A stretch of 64,000 nt of DNA. It comes from Spinacia oleracea. Taxonomy: Eukaryota; Streptophyta; Magnoliopsida; Caryophyllales; Amaranthaceae. The translations under genes were made by a program, and so were the position numbers. Shown here piece after piece: positions 14,842 through 26,554 of the stretch. The DNA lies in contig NC_079489.1 in assembly GCF_020520425.1 (NCBI RefSeq), positions 15,586,001-15,650,000 of the forward strand. Direction: 5' to 3'. How positions within the stretch are numbered: position 1 is the stretch's first letter; each line of letters begins with the position of its first letter. The notes below the pieces were generated by a model. The model was given only the letters and a program-made list of their open reading frames with translations. It did not search any database and was not told the DNA's origin.

Positions 14842-15528
14842 TAGATAATGTTTGGTATAGAGTTTTTAAGTAAAGGAAATGGAATCAATTAACTATTTTT
14901 ATTACCCAATGTTTGGTACGAGAGGAGAGGAGTGGTAACTCAATCCACTAAGTGTAACCATTAGTCCATTACCATCATTTGTTACCAATCCACTAAGGCT
15001 CCGTTTGGTAGGGCGTAAAACGTTTTCATTGTAAAATGATTTTCCATGGAAAACATTTTTCAAGGGAAAACACAATTCCAAACTAGTTTTCCTTTGTTTG
15101 GTAACTTAAAGGAAAATGGGAGAAAATGGTGAAGATTGAGGGGAAGAAAGGAGAGGGAGGTAAGGAGGAAATAAGGAAAAGTGGTTTCCCTCCCTTTCAA
15201 ATGGAAAAGGGTTTTCCACCTTTGAGTGAGTCATGGAAAATTGTTTTACATCCCTTATCCAACCAAACAACGTAAAATGATTGAAAAGGGGAAAATCGTT
15301 TTCCATGAAAACGTTTTACGCCCTACCAAACGGAGCCTAAGTGTAACCATTAGTCCATTACCATCATTTGTTACCTCTCCCAAGTCCCAACCTTGTGGTA
15401 ACAACATTGTTACCCTCTTTGATCCCTTTGTTACAAGTGATTTCTTTCCCACCGTACCAAACAACTAATATTGTAGTAGCTAACACTTTTCCTTTCCATT
15501 TTCCTAAGTTTATACCAAACATGTCCTA
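14842..15528. mobile_element. Foldback (MITE-like) element disrupted by a Tourist-like MITE
   Basis: The left end TAGATAATGTTTGGTATAG pairs with the complement of the right end (TAGGACATGTTTGGTATAA on the other strand). A second pair of inverted blocks follows further in (GTTTGGTACGAGAGG against GTTTGGTACGGTGGG). The total span includes the 341-bp insertion at 14997-15337. No clear target duplication is visible at the outer ends. Confidence 0.6.
14997..15337. mobile_element. Tourist-like MITE nested in the foldback element
   Basis: 341 bp, the same length and terminal repeats as the copy in CPK intron 2. It is flanked by TAA on both sides. Taking it out leaves a tandem duplication of a 45-bp unit around the site, which confirms the insertion boundaries and the 3-bp TAA target duplication. 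Confidence 0.88.
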
Positions 15529-16019
15529 GAGTTCCAACCTAAGTTTAAACACCCACATCCTAATTTCATACCGAAATTGCAGGTGAAAATTCAATCTTTT
15601 TGGTCCGAACTCAAAATGGGTATCCTCCAATTTCAATTATAAGCACCCTAACATGCCAATTAGCAGCAGAATAACAATTCTTAACTCCTCGAAAATAATA
15701 ATTCGTTCATTTCTGTAATTATAATTAAATATTGGAGGGGGGGGGCGAATGGGTAAACTTTCTAAAAATAATAGATGCCCAGTTTGATTGAAGATCCTAG
15801 TTATGTTATTCTTGGAACAATTTTATGAAAAGATAATATGATTTATTTCGCAGAATTAAGGCAAGAAGAGAGGGAAAAGGCGAACCTTGAAAGTTGGAAC
15901 TGTTGAAGTCGCAGGTGGGAAGAGCTACGGTTGCTCGTTTAGATGAGGCCGCCGTAATAGAGTGACATCCAATATTTACCAATTCCATATTTATTTAAAG
16001 ATATACTTGTCTTTTCCGG

Positions 16020-16300
16020 CCGGATTTATTTAAGAGATACATTACCATTTTTAGTAACTTATCATCCCACCATCTAATTAAATAATAAATCTAATTTAAC
16101 TTATGATCCACCATCCTATTAAACAAATAATTTTAGAAACCCACCTCACCTCCACTCTACAAAATAACATGGTCCCCACTTGTTTACTTATTAAAATATC
16201 TACCAAACCCCACTTGCTTTATTAATTTATTTCATTCAATTCTTTTTCTTAATACTCGTGCCCGACCAAGTGTATCTCTTAAATAAATGCGGAGGGAGTA
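16020..16300. mobile_element. Degenerate foldback element, possibly Stowaway-like
   Basis: GGATTTATTTAAGAGATACA on the left (about 16022) pairs with TGTATCTCTTAAATAAATGC on the right (about 16270). The right end runs into CGGAGGGAGTA, a Stowaway-type tip. The left tip is altered, so the family call is tentative. Confidence 0.4.
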
Positions 16301-16914
16301 ATAGCTAAAGCTGTCAAAAACTGACCCGACTCGAGAAATCGATCTAAATTGACCTGTATACGTAAAGACCCGGATCCGACCTAGGACCAGAAATGTTGTT
16401 AAAACAGAAATCCGTAATCCGACCGTATCCAACCCCTTAAACTGACAACCGATTTTGGACCCATTAATGCATGACCCGGCCCGAACCCAACAAGATTATA
16501 CCCAATAACAGAACTGACCTGACCAGACAATGACACAAACCCGATTCAGCGCCTGACCCTATGTTAACCCAAAACCGATTATAACCCGATGAAACCTATT
16601 ATTGACCCACCCGTGACAACCCCTTACCTGATTTTAACCGACTTGTCATAGACCTAACCAGATAGTAACTTAAATCAAGTTAATATTAATTTTTATAATT
16701 ACCTAATCTAGAACAATTGAAATGTGTTAAACCAAATTGAACCTAAGTTTAATATTATTATTTAAATAAGCAAACGATAATATAACTAACCGATTTCCGG
16801 CTATAATGTTAGAAGAAATCGAAATTTTCAAAATGTACCTTATTTTCACAATATTTTCATTTTATCGTCCACATAAGCAAAAAATTGTTCTAGTATTTTT
16901 TGATGAGTCATCAA

Positions 16915-17032
16915 TAGGGCTGTCAAAAACTGACCCGATCCAACCGATTTCTGACAAAAACCGAAGTGACCCGAAAAACAAAATTCTACATTCAATCCGC
17001 ATAAGCACCGATGACCCGATTTGACACCCCTC
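16915..17032. mobile_element. Small hAT-like MITE
   Basis: A 118-bp element starting TAGGGCTGTCAAA and ending TTTGACACCCCTC. It is flanked by 8-bp near-identical duplications gtcatcaa and gtcatcac (16907-16914 and 17033-17040). The terminus and 8-bp target size fit hAT elements. Related tips (ctgtcaaaaactgaccc) recur at about 16310, 17390, 17440 and 17520. Confidence 0.65.
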
Positions 17033-17222
17033 GTCATCACAAAATCTCAATTCAGTTAGCGGTTACTTAAGGTAAACCGCTAATTAAATTGGCAATTTTA
17101 TTATAAACCATTAATTCAATATAGTAAGTTTTTTTTTTGTTCAGCTTGCTAAGGTGGAGGGGGTCCTTCCTAGAAGGTTTGTCTCCCCTTAGTTTGGCTT
17201 AGTTTGTAATAGTTGTTGATTA

Positions 17223-17367
17223 CTCCCTTCGTCCCGGAATACTCGCAACGGTTTGACTGGACACACTTGCCAATGCACAACTTTGACCATCAATATCTTC
17301 AATTATATATTATAAAAACTTATAAAATATTAATATTTTGATAATATATTAAGATGAAGTCAAACTT
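17223..17367. mobile_element. Half of a Stowaway/mariner-type element
   Basis: It begins TA then CTCCCTTCGTCCCGGAATACTCGC and continues with the subterminal block shared with the MITEs at 5576 and 7456. Near 17367 it breaks off into hAT-like fragments, and no matching right end is found. It could be the 3' terminal repeat of the mariner remnant at 18.1-19.8 kb. Confidence 0.55.
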
Positions 17368-17529
17368 CGAGATGGTTGTCTGTTGGTCCAACTGCCAAAA
17401 ACTGACCCAACTGTCAAAACCTTGGTCGATTTCTCTAGTCGGGTCAGTTTTTGACAGCTAGATCAAAAAAGTAATAGCTATTACGCTAGATCACAACTGT
17501 CATATTTTTCTGTTGGTCCAACTGTCAAA

Positions 17530-17690
17530 AACTGACCCAGTTGCTGGTTGCCATGGGTTTTGTTGGTTGTCTGTTGCTGGTTGCCTGTTCTTGTTGGTTG
17601 TCTGTTGCTGGTTGCCTGTGCTGGTTGTTTGTTGTTGTTGGTTGTCTGTTGCTGGCCATGGGTTTTGTTGTTGTGATGTGGTCCGTCAAG
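17530..17690. repeat. Low-complexity TTG/CTG-rich degenerate tandem repeat
   Basis: Repeated variants of ttggttgtctgttgctggtt. The open frame through it (WLPVLVVCC-like) is a by-product of the repeat. Confidence 0.6.
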
Positions 17691-18096
17691 TGATGATCAA
17701 TTTAATTTTGATACAATATCGTTTAAGTGGTCCATTTGCATGAATCGGGCCATATTCGAGGAATCAATACTTTGTCTATATGCTTTGTATTGTTATGCTC
17801 ATATGTGCCCTATCCTATGATGTTTATTGAGGGTGTGAGGATATTATTATGTAAGCTGTTGAGTTTTTCTCAACATAATGGTATTACCAGCCAACTCAAA
17901 ATGCCCGTGTACCCTTTAAAAAAACAAAGCATTCATTCATACTTTCACATTCATATTTACAAACTATCTTGCATATTTTCAAAAAATTCAATGCATTAAC
18001 AAAATAACTGACTAGCATTTACACCCTCCAAATGAAAAAGTTGTTAAACTTAAGTAATCTTGAATTTGTCGCCCCCAAAAAATTGCAGTTGCTATT

Positions 18097-18240
18097 TCTC
18101 TTTTGCTCTCCAAATGTAATTGTATTCTATTTCTGCTCTCAAAATCAAACTTCTTTTTTTTCTAAATTTCTCTTTTGCTCTCAAAATGTAATTGTATTCT
18201 ATTTCTGCTCTCAAAATCAAACTTCTTGTTTTTCTCAGAC
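18097..18240. repeat. Direct tandem duplication of about 72 bp
   Basis: Two consecutive copies of a block containing tctcttttgctctc and ctatttctgctctcaaaatc lie just past the 3' end of the mariner coding remnant. Confidence 0.7.
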
Positions 18241-19811
18241 TTCTTAGACATATTGTTTTCAATATTGTGCTCTTGGCTAATATTGACTTCAATATGTCCT
18301 TCACTTAGGAACTGCTGAGCTTGAACCCTTGTTTCTGTTGGTACATGAAGTAGTCCCATTCTGTCTAGCTTTCTCTTTCCTTTGTGAGGGTTCTTGTAAT
18401 TGTTTCTCCCCTTAACTTGAAGTATTTCAAGCATACAATATTGCAAATGCAGGCATGTGTAGTTCAACGATTTTGGGTCATAAATATTGTATGCATGTTC
18501 AACCGATTGTATCAGCTCGCCCACTGGTTTTGGAAATTCTTTGTATTGAATGGATTGTATAGCTCTGAAAAAACCTAAATCAAGAACATTCATACCGGGG
18601 ATTTGAGCTGGCTGATTAATCAGCCTGATGTTGAAACCATCCTTAGTAGCAGCTTGTTTAAACACTGCATCCTCTGCATCAATATGGGGTTTAGCATTAT
18701 CTTCCTGTATCCATATTTCCTTGCATGCTCCTAATGGCCACTTTGACTTGATTGCTGGAAGCATTTCATCTATAAGCATTGATCTGATGATAGGTTTGGT
18801 GATTGAGTTTAGAGCTTTTGTCTCGATTGTGCATGCACATCTGTTTTTTGAGTTGTTTTTTAGCTGCTACTTGTTATGTAAATGCAAAAATGCCAAGTTT
18901 TCCATCCCAAAGTACTTCCCCATCACTTGTAATATGTGTTCTAGCTACACCCGAGCTAAACATTACTTTAGCCATGAATGTTTTGCTTTGTGTTGCTCTG
19001 TATGGGTCATCCTCCCACGGAAAAAGGTAGAATCTTTGCGTCTTATCACTCATGTAAAACCATTTTTCATCAATATTGCACCATGTTATATATCGCACTA
19101 AACTTAGGAAGTTCGTTAACCATTCCCGGAACAATACTATCCATGATGTATTGTACTCTTCTCACTTTGTGGTGATGCTTAAGTGAAGATTTAATACTAT
19201 TGGTGTGTGCTCTAAGTATTCCAGCCTTAAGTAACCTATACACTGTGGAATGTCCCAAGTTTAATGCTTCAGCTAACCCTCTAATTGATGTTCTTTTTTC
19301 AATTGGTATTGCACCAGTAACAGATGGGTCAAAGTCTATTTTTTTCCTCCCTCGCTTCCTTTTTTTACTTGTTACATCAATGATTCTCTTTTTCCCAATT
19401 TTTTTTCGTGCATTAGTCCAAATCCTACCAATAGTTGACCTATGTACTTTGAATTTAATTGCTAAATTTTTGAATGCATATTTTGACACATATTTCCCAC
19501 CTAATTAAATCCTTCTCCCTTGTTGTTCTAAGATAAGTATTTGAACTATTTCTTGTCGATCTAGGTCAGTAAATTCAAAGGTTTTTTTCCCGTTTTTTTG
19601 TTGACATGACATTAACTTCTTCATCTAATTCTATGACTATGGTAATTGGATTTGCATTAATTTCTACATAATTTTCTGCATTATTTGCTAAATCAGTTTC
19701 ATCATCACTATCAGATTCAGATTCAAAAGAGAAGATTATCTCAAATTCCTCAAATCCTTCCTCCAATTTCCTGACTTTGTTCCAGATTGTAAATTTCTTC
19801 CAAATCTTCAA
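18162..19811 (-). pseudogene. Plant mariner-like transposase (DD39D), broken
   Basis: Minus-strand fragments in more than one frame. Near 19489-19070 is a helix-turn-helix region (LAIKFKVHRSTIGRIW, then SIRGLAEALNLGHSTVYRLL). Near 19100-18874 is the first catalytic Asp (NIDEKWFYMS). At 18779-18162 is the C-terminal part with EDNAKPH and NVLDLGFFRAIQS. Exactly 39 residues separate the Asp of EDNAKPH from that of LDLGFF, the plant mariner DD39D signature, the family that mobilises Stowaway MITEs. The HTH fragment and the first-Asp fragment are in different frames, so there is a frameshift near 19100; other stops occur. An acidic upstream frame (19811-19575) may be the remains of the N-terminus. 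No pair of terminal repeats was found. Confidence 0.85.
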
Positions 19812-19849
19812 ATTCTATCTTGTCTACTGTGTTAGTCTGTGCTATGAAG

Positions 19850-21770
19850 ATAACAAAACAGAAGCCTACGTGTTGTGTGCTCGTGTGTGATGTGAGTTTG
19901 CAAATGTTAAAGCTCCTAGTGTGTTTTTGTTGTGAAAATTTAACTTTGTAATTTTAGGAGTGAAATCAAACATTTTGTAAATTTATGAGAGAAAATTAGA
20001 CTTTTTTTTCTGAAATTTCACAACTCTTTTATAATGAAGGTGGGTTTGTAAATTTTCCACCAAAAGGTAAATTTTCAGATTTTTGTTTTAGTTTGGTGGG
20101 GTTTTGAAATTCTGAATATATTTGTAATCTAAGGTAAGTTTCCAGCCTTTTTTTGGTGGGAAAACTTACTTTTCCAATGAAATGCCACTTTCTTACTTTA
20201 CATGAATAGTTACATCAAATAGTAACATCAGTCATCCACTTGCATCTTCACTTTATAATTTTGGTTTAAACAACTAAACATATGGGCAATAAAGTAATTT
20301 TACACCTATTTTTCCACTCCAAAAAATCTGGCAAAAAAAGGTGATGGTGCAATAAATCCGTAACGGGGAAGTATGCAAATTACTTGCTACCAACAACTTC
20401 GTGCAAAATGTTTCGTAAACATTTATATAGAATTCGTAAGCCGTTTTAGGGAATTTCGTAAACAAAATTGTAGATGATGTTGTAGTTATTTTCGGTCAAT
20501 TTTGAATTTTTTTTGAAATGTGGATTTTCACAAGTTTCACAAATTGTTTGGAAAAAATACTAAAAATACAAAATCCAACCAAGACATTAAAAGTCATGAG
20601 TGTACCAAGAGACTTAATTTTTTTTACAATTCAACCCTCTATGGGGAACCACTTAGAGCTCATGATTATTACCCCTTGATTTTGTACATTGAATACTTCG
20701 AAAAATTGAACATACAAAACAATTTAATGTCTGTTTGGTAAAACAAAAATGACTTGGATAAGACATCAGACTTGAAATAACAAAATAGAGATCCGGGTTC
20801 AACAACAAAACCCTTATTCGGATCAACTAAGGTATATGTGAATTCAATACAATATTTTTTTTTCGTGCAACAATCCTAGCATGATTCTAGTTAGGCGGGT
20901 TGAACATGTTTGATTCATAATATTGAACTAGAAATTTGGTTTTCACTTGAATTAATTCTTGCGACAAATTAGATGATACCCGAATCCATCTTGAGTCCTA
21001 TGCACTAGCACATGAAGTTGAAAAGAAGACAGCATGTCAATCCACCTTTGAGCGCTTCGTGAAACGGGAGTTAAAACAAGACTTTCAAGTTTAGCGTAAG
21101 CATATGTAGAGTATGATCAAGATGATGTGTACTGTTTTCTTATGGCGGATTTTCTTTCCTGGAAATACCATAAAAAATGAAAACTCTAATCCTTACCGTA
21201 AGGAAGACTAGAGCTGCTTACCAATTGAGCAAAGAATCCAGGTACATTTTTCAAAATGTAGACAATATCATCTTACAATAACGTAAACGAGACTAACTTA
21301 TTTCAAATGGAAAGTTAAGAATCAGAATTTACAAAATAAACATTCACTGGTTTTCCGACTTGCAAAACTTACAACAACAATAGGTAATTAGGAGTAGCAA
21401 CATTAATTTATGGGAACCTAAGTTCAGTTGTCCGGGCATTATCTTATTTGTGGTGATGATACTTTTGTAGGTCTTGAATTTAGCATGATAAGATGATGTA
21501 CATAAGCATAACGTAACCATACGTCACAGTGGCATATAAGACATATAATATAAATTATACAACACCTAGAGGGACTATGTGTAACCTAAATGAATTGAAA
21601 TTGCAAGAATTGAAAGAAAATGATTAAAAGAAAAGCATGTTAACCATACATAAACGAAATTGAAAGGGTTTTGGAAAAATTGAGTTTTAAAAACACGGTT
21701 GCTATACGCAACCTTCAATTACTTTGGCGCACCCCTGTAAAAAACCAGAAATACCCTTTTTAATTCTTTG
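19850..21770. other. AT-rich noncoding DNA
   Basis: No gene recognised. Short frames lack similarity to anything I know, and no terminal repeats are seen. Confidence 0.5.
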
Positions 21771-21774
21771 GTTT

Positions 21775-21915
21775 CTGTATGAAATAGTTAACTATATTTT
21801 GTTCAATCTGTATGAAATAGTTAACTCTATTTTGTTCAATCTGTACGAAATGGTTAGTTCCATTATATTCAATCTATACGAAATAGCTAATTCTGTTTTG
21901 TTCAATCTGTACAAA
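21775..21915. repeat. 33-bp tandem repeat, about 4.3 copies
   Basis: Units beginning ctgtatgaaatagttaac start at 21775, 21808, 21841, 21874 and 21907. Because 33 is a multiple of three, an 11-residue LYEIVNxILFN repeat appears in one frame, but there is no other sign of a gene. Confidence 0.85.
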
Positions 21916-21919
21916 ATGG

Positions 21920-23396
21920 AAGTGTATATTTCATATAAGTTACATGAAGTGACTCGAAAAAAACAGAAAAAACGGATATTATCTCAATTCCAAGGTCTTC
22001 CAAGTCAAAATAAATCGTCCATGTCAATCCAAATACGTATTCTAATTTTATCATGTACACGTTACACTAAAAAAATTCAAGTTTACGTGAACAAAAATAA
22101 TAGGGGAAAAGGTTGAGAGAAAACAATAAAAGTGGGGATTAGGTTTTTTTTCCAGAATGAAACAAATGAAAGAAAAAAGGGTTGCGTCAAGTAAAATCAT
22201 GCTGCATTTAGCAACCCCTTTTAAAAACTTGGATTTCAAAGAATCAAGAACGTTCAAGTATGACATCTTGTTCTGGAAAGCTTCGAAAACTTTTATAAAT
22301 CTAACTTAATTTAAGTCAGATTTCTCAACTTAAAGTATCATCGATTTCGTAAAACTATGGAATTGATTTTTGAAATTGAACTTGCAAAATTCGGAGACTT
22401 GTCATTAAAAGAGATGATATTTCAAGTGTGAAAATCCTTACTTTTATGCTCGAACATTGAAAAATTCTAGCTTTAAATAGAGGTTGCTCTCTTTTAAACA
22501 TCATTGAGTGTTAAATTTTTATATTTATTATGAAACTTGAAAGTTCATGAGTTCTAGCTAGTTTGAACATCTTTGAAATTTTGCACATCTTCAAACATCC
22601 TTGAAATTTTGCACATCTTCAAACATTTTTGAAATTTTAGAAAACTTGGATTTTGAAATCGAAATTTGATGATGATTTTTGTAAAAGAAGGTTTTCAAGA
22701 GTGAAATAGCTTAAGTTAATCATGAATTTTGAAAAGGGTTTTTGAAAATCAAGACATTGAAATTGCAAAAAAGGGTATGGAAGATCATTTGGAGGAAAAA
22801 ATTCATGTATGATATTCCTCCATACCCTTAAATATGCGTGTTCCTAGTTCATGTTAGTTATGAACTCATCATAAACAATATTTGGAATAGAATAGAGTAC
22901 GTAAGGAATTGAAATTACTTGAAATTAAAGAATAGGTACGAGATAGAATTGGAGATTATAGCTCTCGGAAATTACCTGAAATTAAAGAAAGGTACAAGAT
23001 AGAATTTGAGATAATTTTTGCGACTTGAAAATAACATTAGGAAAAGGTGTTTCCGGGTTTGATTTTTCGGAAATGGCTGCTCGAGATTGCCTTTTTGCTC
23101 AGTTTTGGTGGCTCGGTGCTCAGGATGCTCAGTTTTATAGGTCGACACCCAATTTGTCAAGTTGATATAGGATTTTTAGTGGAAATGTGGGTCGCAGTTG
23201 ATTGTTGCACTTGGATTTTGGATATTGTACTGGATTATTGAAATTGTGTTTGGAATTGGAAATTTGAACAGATGTCCGCGATTGGGAAAAATACTTGGCA
23301 ATTGGATTATTGGAATTTTGAATTGGAGTTAGAAATTGAAGTTTGGACTTGGAATTAGGGTTTTGGAAATAGAACTTTGTCCTTAGCAAATTGGTT
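21920..23396. other. AT-rich noncoding DNA with a minor local repeat
   Basis: A unit (gaaattttgcacatcttcaa) is repeated at about 22570-22630. I see no gene, RNA or transposon ends. Confidence 0.45.
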
Positions 23397-23401
23397 CTTC
23401 C

Positions 23402-26285
23402 TGTAATCCCCCGTAAATTTATAAATTTTATTAATATATTTTAACGTATATTATTTATTTTTAAATAAGAATTTATGAATTTTGAAAATAAATATATAAT
23501 TAACATATATTTATTTATTACATTTTAATATTTTTAACGATTTACGAAATCGAAAATGATTTTAGAATTTTAAGTTAAAACGAATTCGAATTACGAAATC
23601 CCGTTCGATTGAAATTAGAAAGCAATCATAACCATTCTGGATTCAACAACCCAAATTCTACTCCTAGCCCAATTGAGTAAAGCCCCAACCAAAAACCCAA
23701 AAAGAACCCAAACCCCCACCCAAAACTGATTCACATAAAAAGGAAATCAAAGCCTCCTCTCCCTCCTTCAACCTCACGTACAGCAAACAAGCAACCCTCC
23801 TCACTGCCGTTTCTCTCTCCTCCCTTCACGTCCGCCGCTTCTGCCAGCCGCCACAGCCATCGGCGAGACGCCGGTAACCCCTTTCTCCTTCTTTTTCTCT
23901 TTTCGTTCTTGATTTTTCGTTGTTCTCGCCATTAACTCCTCCCACAAGCATCCACCGCAAGTTGTCGCCGCCGCCACCACCAGCCGGCACGTCACTCACT
24001 CACCGTCGCCGGTAACTTATCTCTTTCCTCTCCTCCTTTTCTTTCTCTTTCGTCTGCGTTCCTCCCTTTGATTAATCGCAGTTATTCTTTGTCAGCCACC
24101 ACCGCGAGCACCGTGAGCCGTAACCAACTCCACCCTTGCTCACAGTTGTCGCCACCCTCGTATCAACCTGCCGCCGTGACTCGGTTCGCCGGCCACCCAT
24201 CCCTCCTCTTTAATCAGTTATTTTCTTAAACCCTAAGTAACTAATTATTTTAATTAATTATAGTTTTTAATTTAAATTATGTTCTTGATATTAAATTTAT
24301 AATTTTTATGGCTTGAATTTGATTTTCAGATTTGGTGTTGCTAATTATAAACGAATTATTTTCAGTCTTGGTTGATTAAAATATAAGTTAGGGCTTAATC
24401 ATGTTTTATTAATTCAAATTATGTTTTCTTGAATTAAAGTTATGGTTTTTGTGATTTAAATTATAAATTTAAGATTATACGAATTATATAATAAAGTTAT
24501 TAATTTTCAGATTATCTAATTACATTGAAATATTGGTTTTTGATCGTTTAAAGTATGAAATTCAAGGTTTTTATGATTGTAAATCATGGTAGGTTGAGTA
24601 TGGATTATTAAATTTATTGTTTTGATGTACTAGGAACGTAGATTGACCTTGGTGAAGTTTTTAAATGATATATTGCTGAAAATTTAAAGTACGATGTTTG
24701 CAAAAAGTTTTCAACGAATTTCAGTCACTAGTTCAATAATTATGATGCTAGGAAATCAAATGTTTAAGTTTTGATATTGGGGAAGGTTCTAAATATGTTT
24801 AGGATGCAATTAGAACGCTTATGATGGTTGCCAATGATTAGAAATTGATTGGGATTATTTGTTGGTTGTTTTAGGCGGAGAATTCTCTTTAGGCGACTTT
24901 TGAAAGTGTTAAAGTGGCCTATCAGTTTGTTTACACAAGGTACGTACATACCTGTGTGCTTGAAATGTGTGTGATTTGTTGAAACTATGTTGAAATTGTT
25001 GATGAACTTGGTTATGTTGAAATTGTTGATGAACTTGGTTATGTTGAAAGTGCATGTTTAATATTGTTGGATGGTCATGTTAAGCATATATATATTTCGT
25101 TATGAGAATTATAACATGTTAGTAGATGATTGATGCGAACATGTTGGTTGGGAACATTAGATTTTTATATATATTGATTCAGATCGATTGATCGATTCGT
25201 TGTTCCCTTTTAGCTTTTCACTACTTTATGAGGGCCGAGACTGTTGACACCTTATACCCATATAGAGGGGTTGATCAGTATTAATGGAAAGGTTGAATTT
25301 AATTGGAATTAGTCTTGATTGATACCTTTGTGATCACTTTACTTAATTCCAAGATAAAAATAATTGTGAACAATTGTTGATTGTATGACTTATGTGATTG
25401 TTGAGTCATAACAGAGTTTTAATATATAAATCATGTAAAGTGAAACTGAATAGCATTAGCTTTAGACTGTGCACGTCTCAAGTGACGGACAAACAGGAGT
25501 TGAGGTTCATGGTGGTAGCCCATGGCCTTTTCTGGGACCGGATTGATCACCGTGTTCTATTTTTATTCAAAAGTCCCTCGATATCGCAGGTCATTGGGGT
25601 TTACGGAGTCGCGCCCGTACCTCGTCTTCCTTAGTGAAGAAGTTTCTAGCTGGAAAACTCGGTCCATTGACTATCTCAATTAAAATAATGTTATTGTTAT
25701 AAAAGTCTAGTCCAGTCTAGCCTAGTCTAGTCAAGTGTGGTCGTCAAATTAACATGTTTTGTCTGCCCTTACTCGTGTTTTAATAGTATCATGTTAGGGT
25801 TGTTCGTTCAATAGTATCATGCTAGGATTATTATTGTTTCAGTATGTAGTACTCAGCTTTGCTGATTACGTGCTTTGTTTGTGTGTGTTGATAATGGCTA
25901 TGCCTTATTGATCCTGTGATGACCCATCTTTGGTGAGCAGTCTCTAAGGATCAATAAGCGTTGCCCATCTACAGGTTTGAAGATGATGCATCATTGGGAT
26001 CGGGATTAGAGAGCTTGTATTTAGTTTTGTTTTGCCAAGTGACTTGGTTTGTTAATTTGGACTTTAAACTTGTCGTACTATTTATATTTTCTTATTTTCG
26101 TTGGTTGGTTTTTGGGATTAATCCTGTAATCGATTATTTATAAACCTAAAGTTAGTTTTATGTTTTCCGCTGCAAAATTCTAAATAAGCTGTTAAGTTTT
26201 CACACGGGCGATAATGCCTTGATAATTCTCTACGTTTTATATTAAAAGGTTATTTTAGAAAAGAGAGAAGTGTCGGGGTGTTACA
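23402..26285. mobile_element. Solo LTR, 2.88 kb, with 5-bp target duplication
   Basis: It starts TGTAATCCCCCG and ends CGGGGTGTTACA, imperfect inverted termini of the TG...CA form. It is flanked by CTTCC on both sides (23397-23401 and 26286-26290), a 5-bp retrotransposon target duplication. No gag or pol frame lies between, so this is a single LTR left by recombination. The terminus is the TGTAACACCCCG type common in large plant Ty3 elements; a second LTR-like end of this type occurs at 52427. A C+T-rich block around 23700-24200 may be its leader region. Confidence 0.82.
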
Positions 26286-26290
26286 CTTCC

Positions 26291-26540
26291 GCTCAGAGTT
26301 GCCCACACTAAAAAGAGACCGGTGATAGCGTCATCGAGCTCGTAGGGAGAGACATAGGTTTACTGTCTACAAATACTTTTAGGTTTTATCCAACAGCGTG
26401 CTCTGTATTGAAAAATGAGCTCAATAAGTACATAGTAGTTACATGAACTTTTACTAATTAGATTTTACGTCTACACATATTTTATGAATGAATATGTGCA
26501 ATAAATATTTATCATATCTGGTAATTAATGATACTTAATT
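26291..26540. other. Short spacer between solo LTR and chromovirus fragment
   Basis: No gene, repeat or transposon end recognised. Confidence 0.4.
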
Positions 26541-26554
26541 TGGGATAGAAAAAT

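Noticed and set aside
17513-17743. Plus-strand frame rich in Cys, Leu and Val
   Set aside because: Derived from a TTG/CTG-rich low-complexity repeat.
19200-19508. Plus-strand hydrophobic frame resembling a membrane protein
   Set aside because: It is the antisense of the mariner DNA-binding region.
21724-22116. 130-residue plus-strand frame with LYEIVN repeats
   Set aside because: Produced by a 33-bp noncoding tandem repeat; no family resemblance or splice context.
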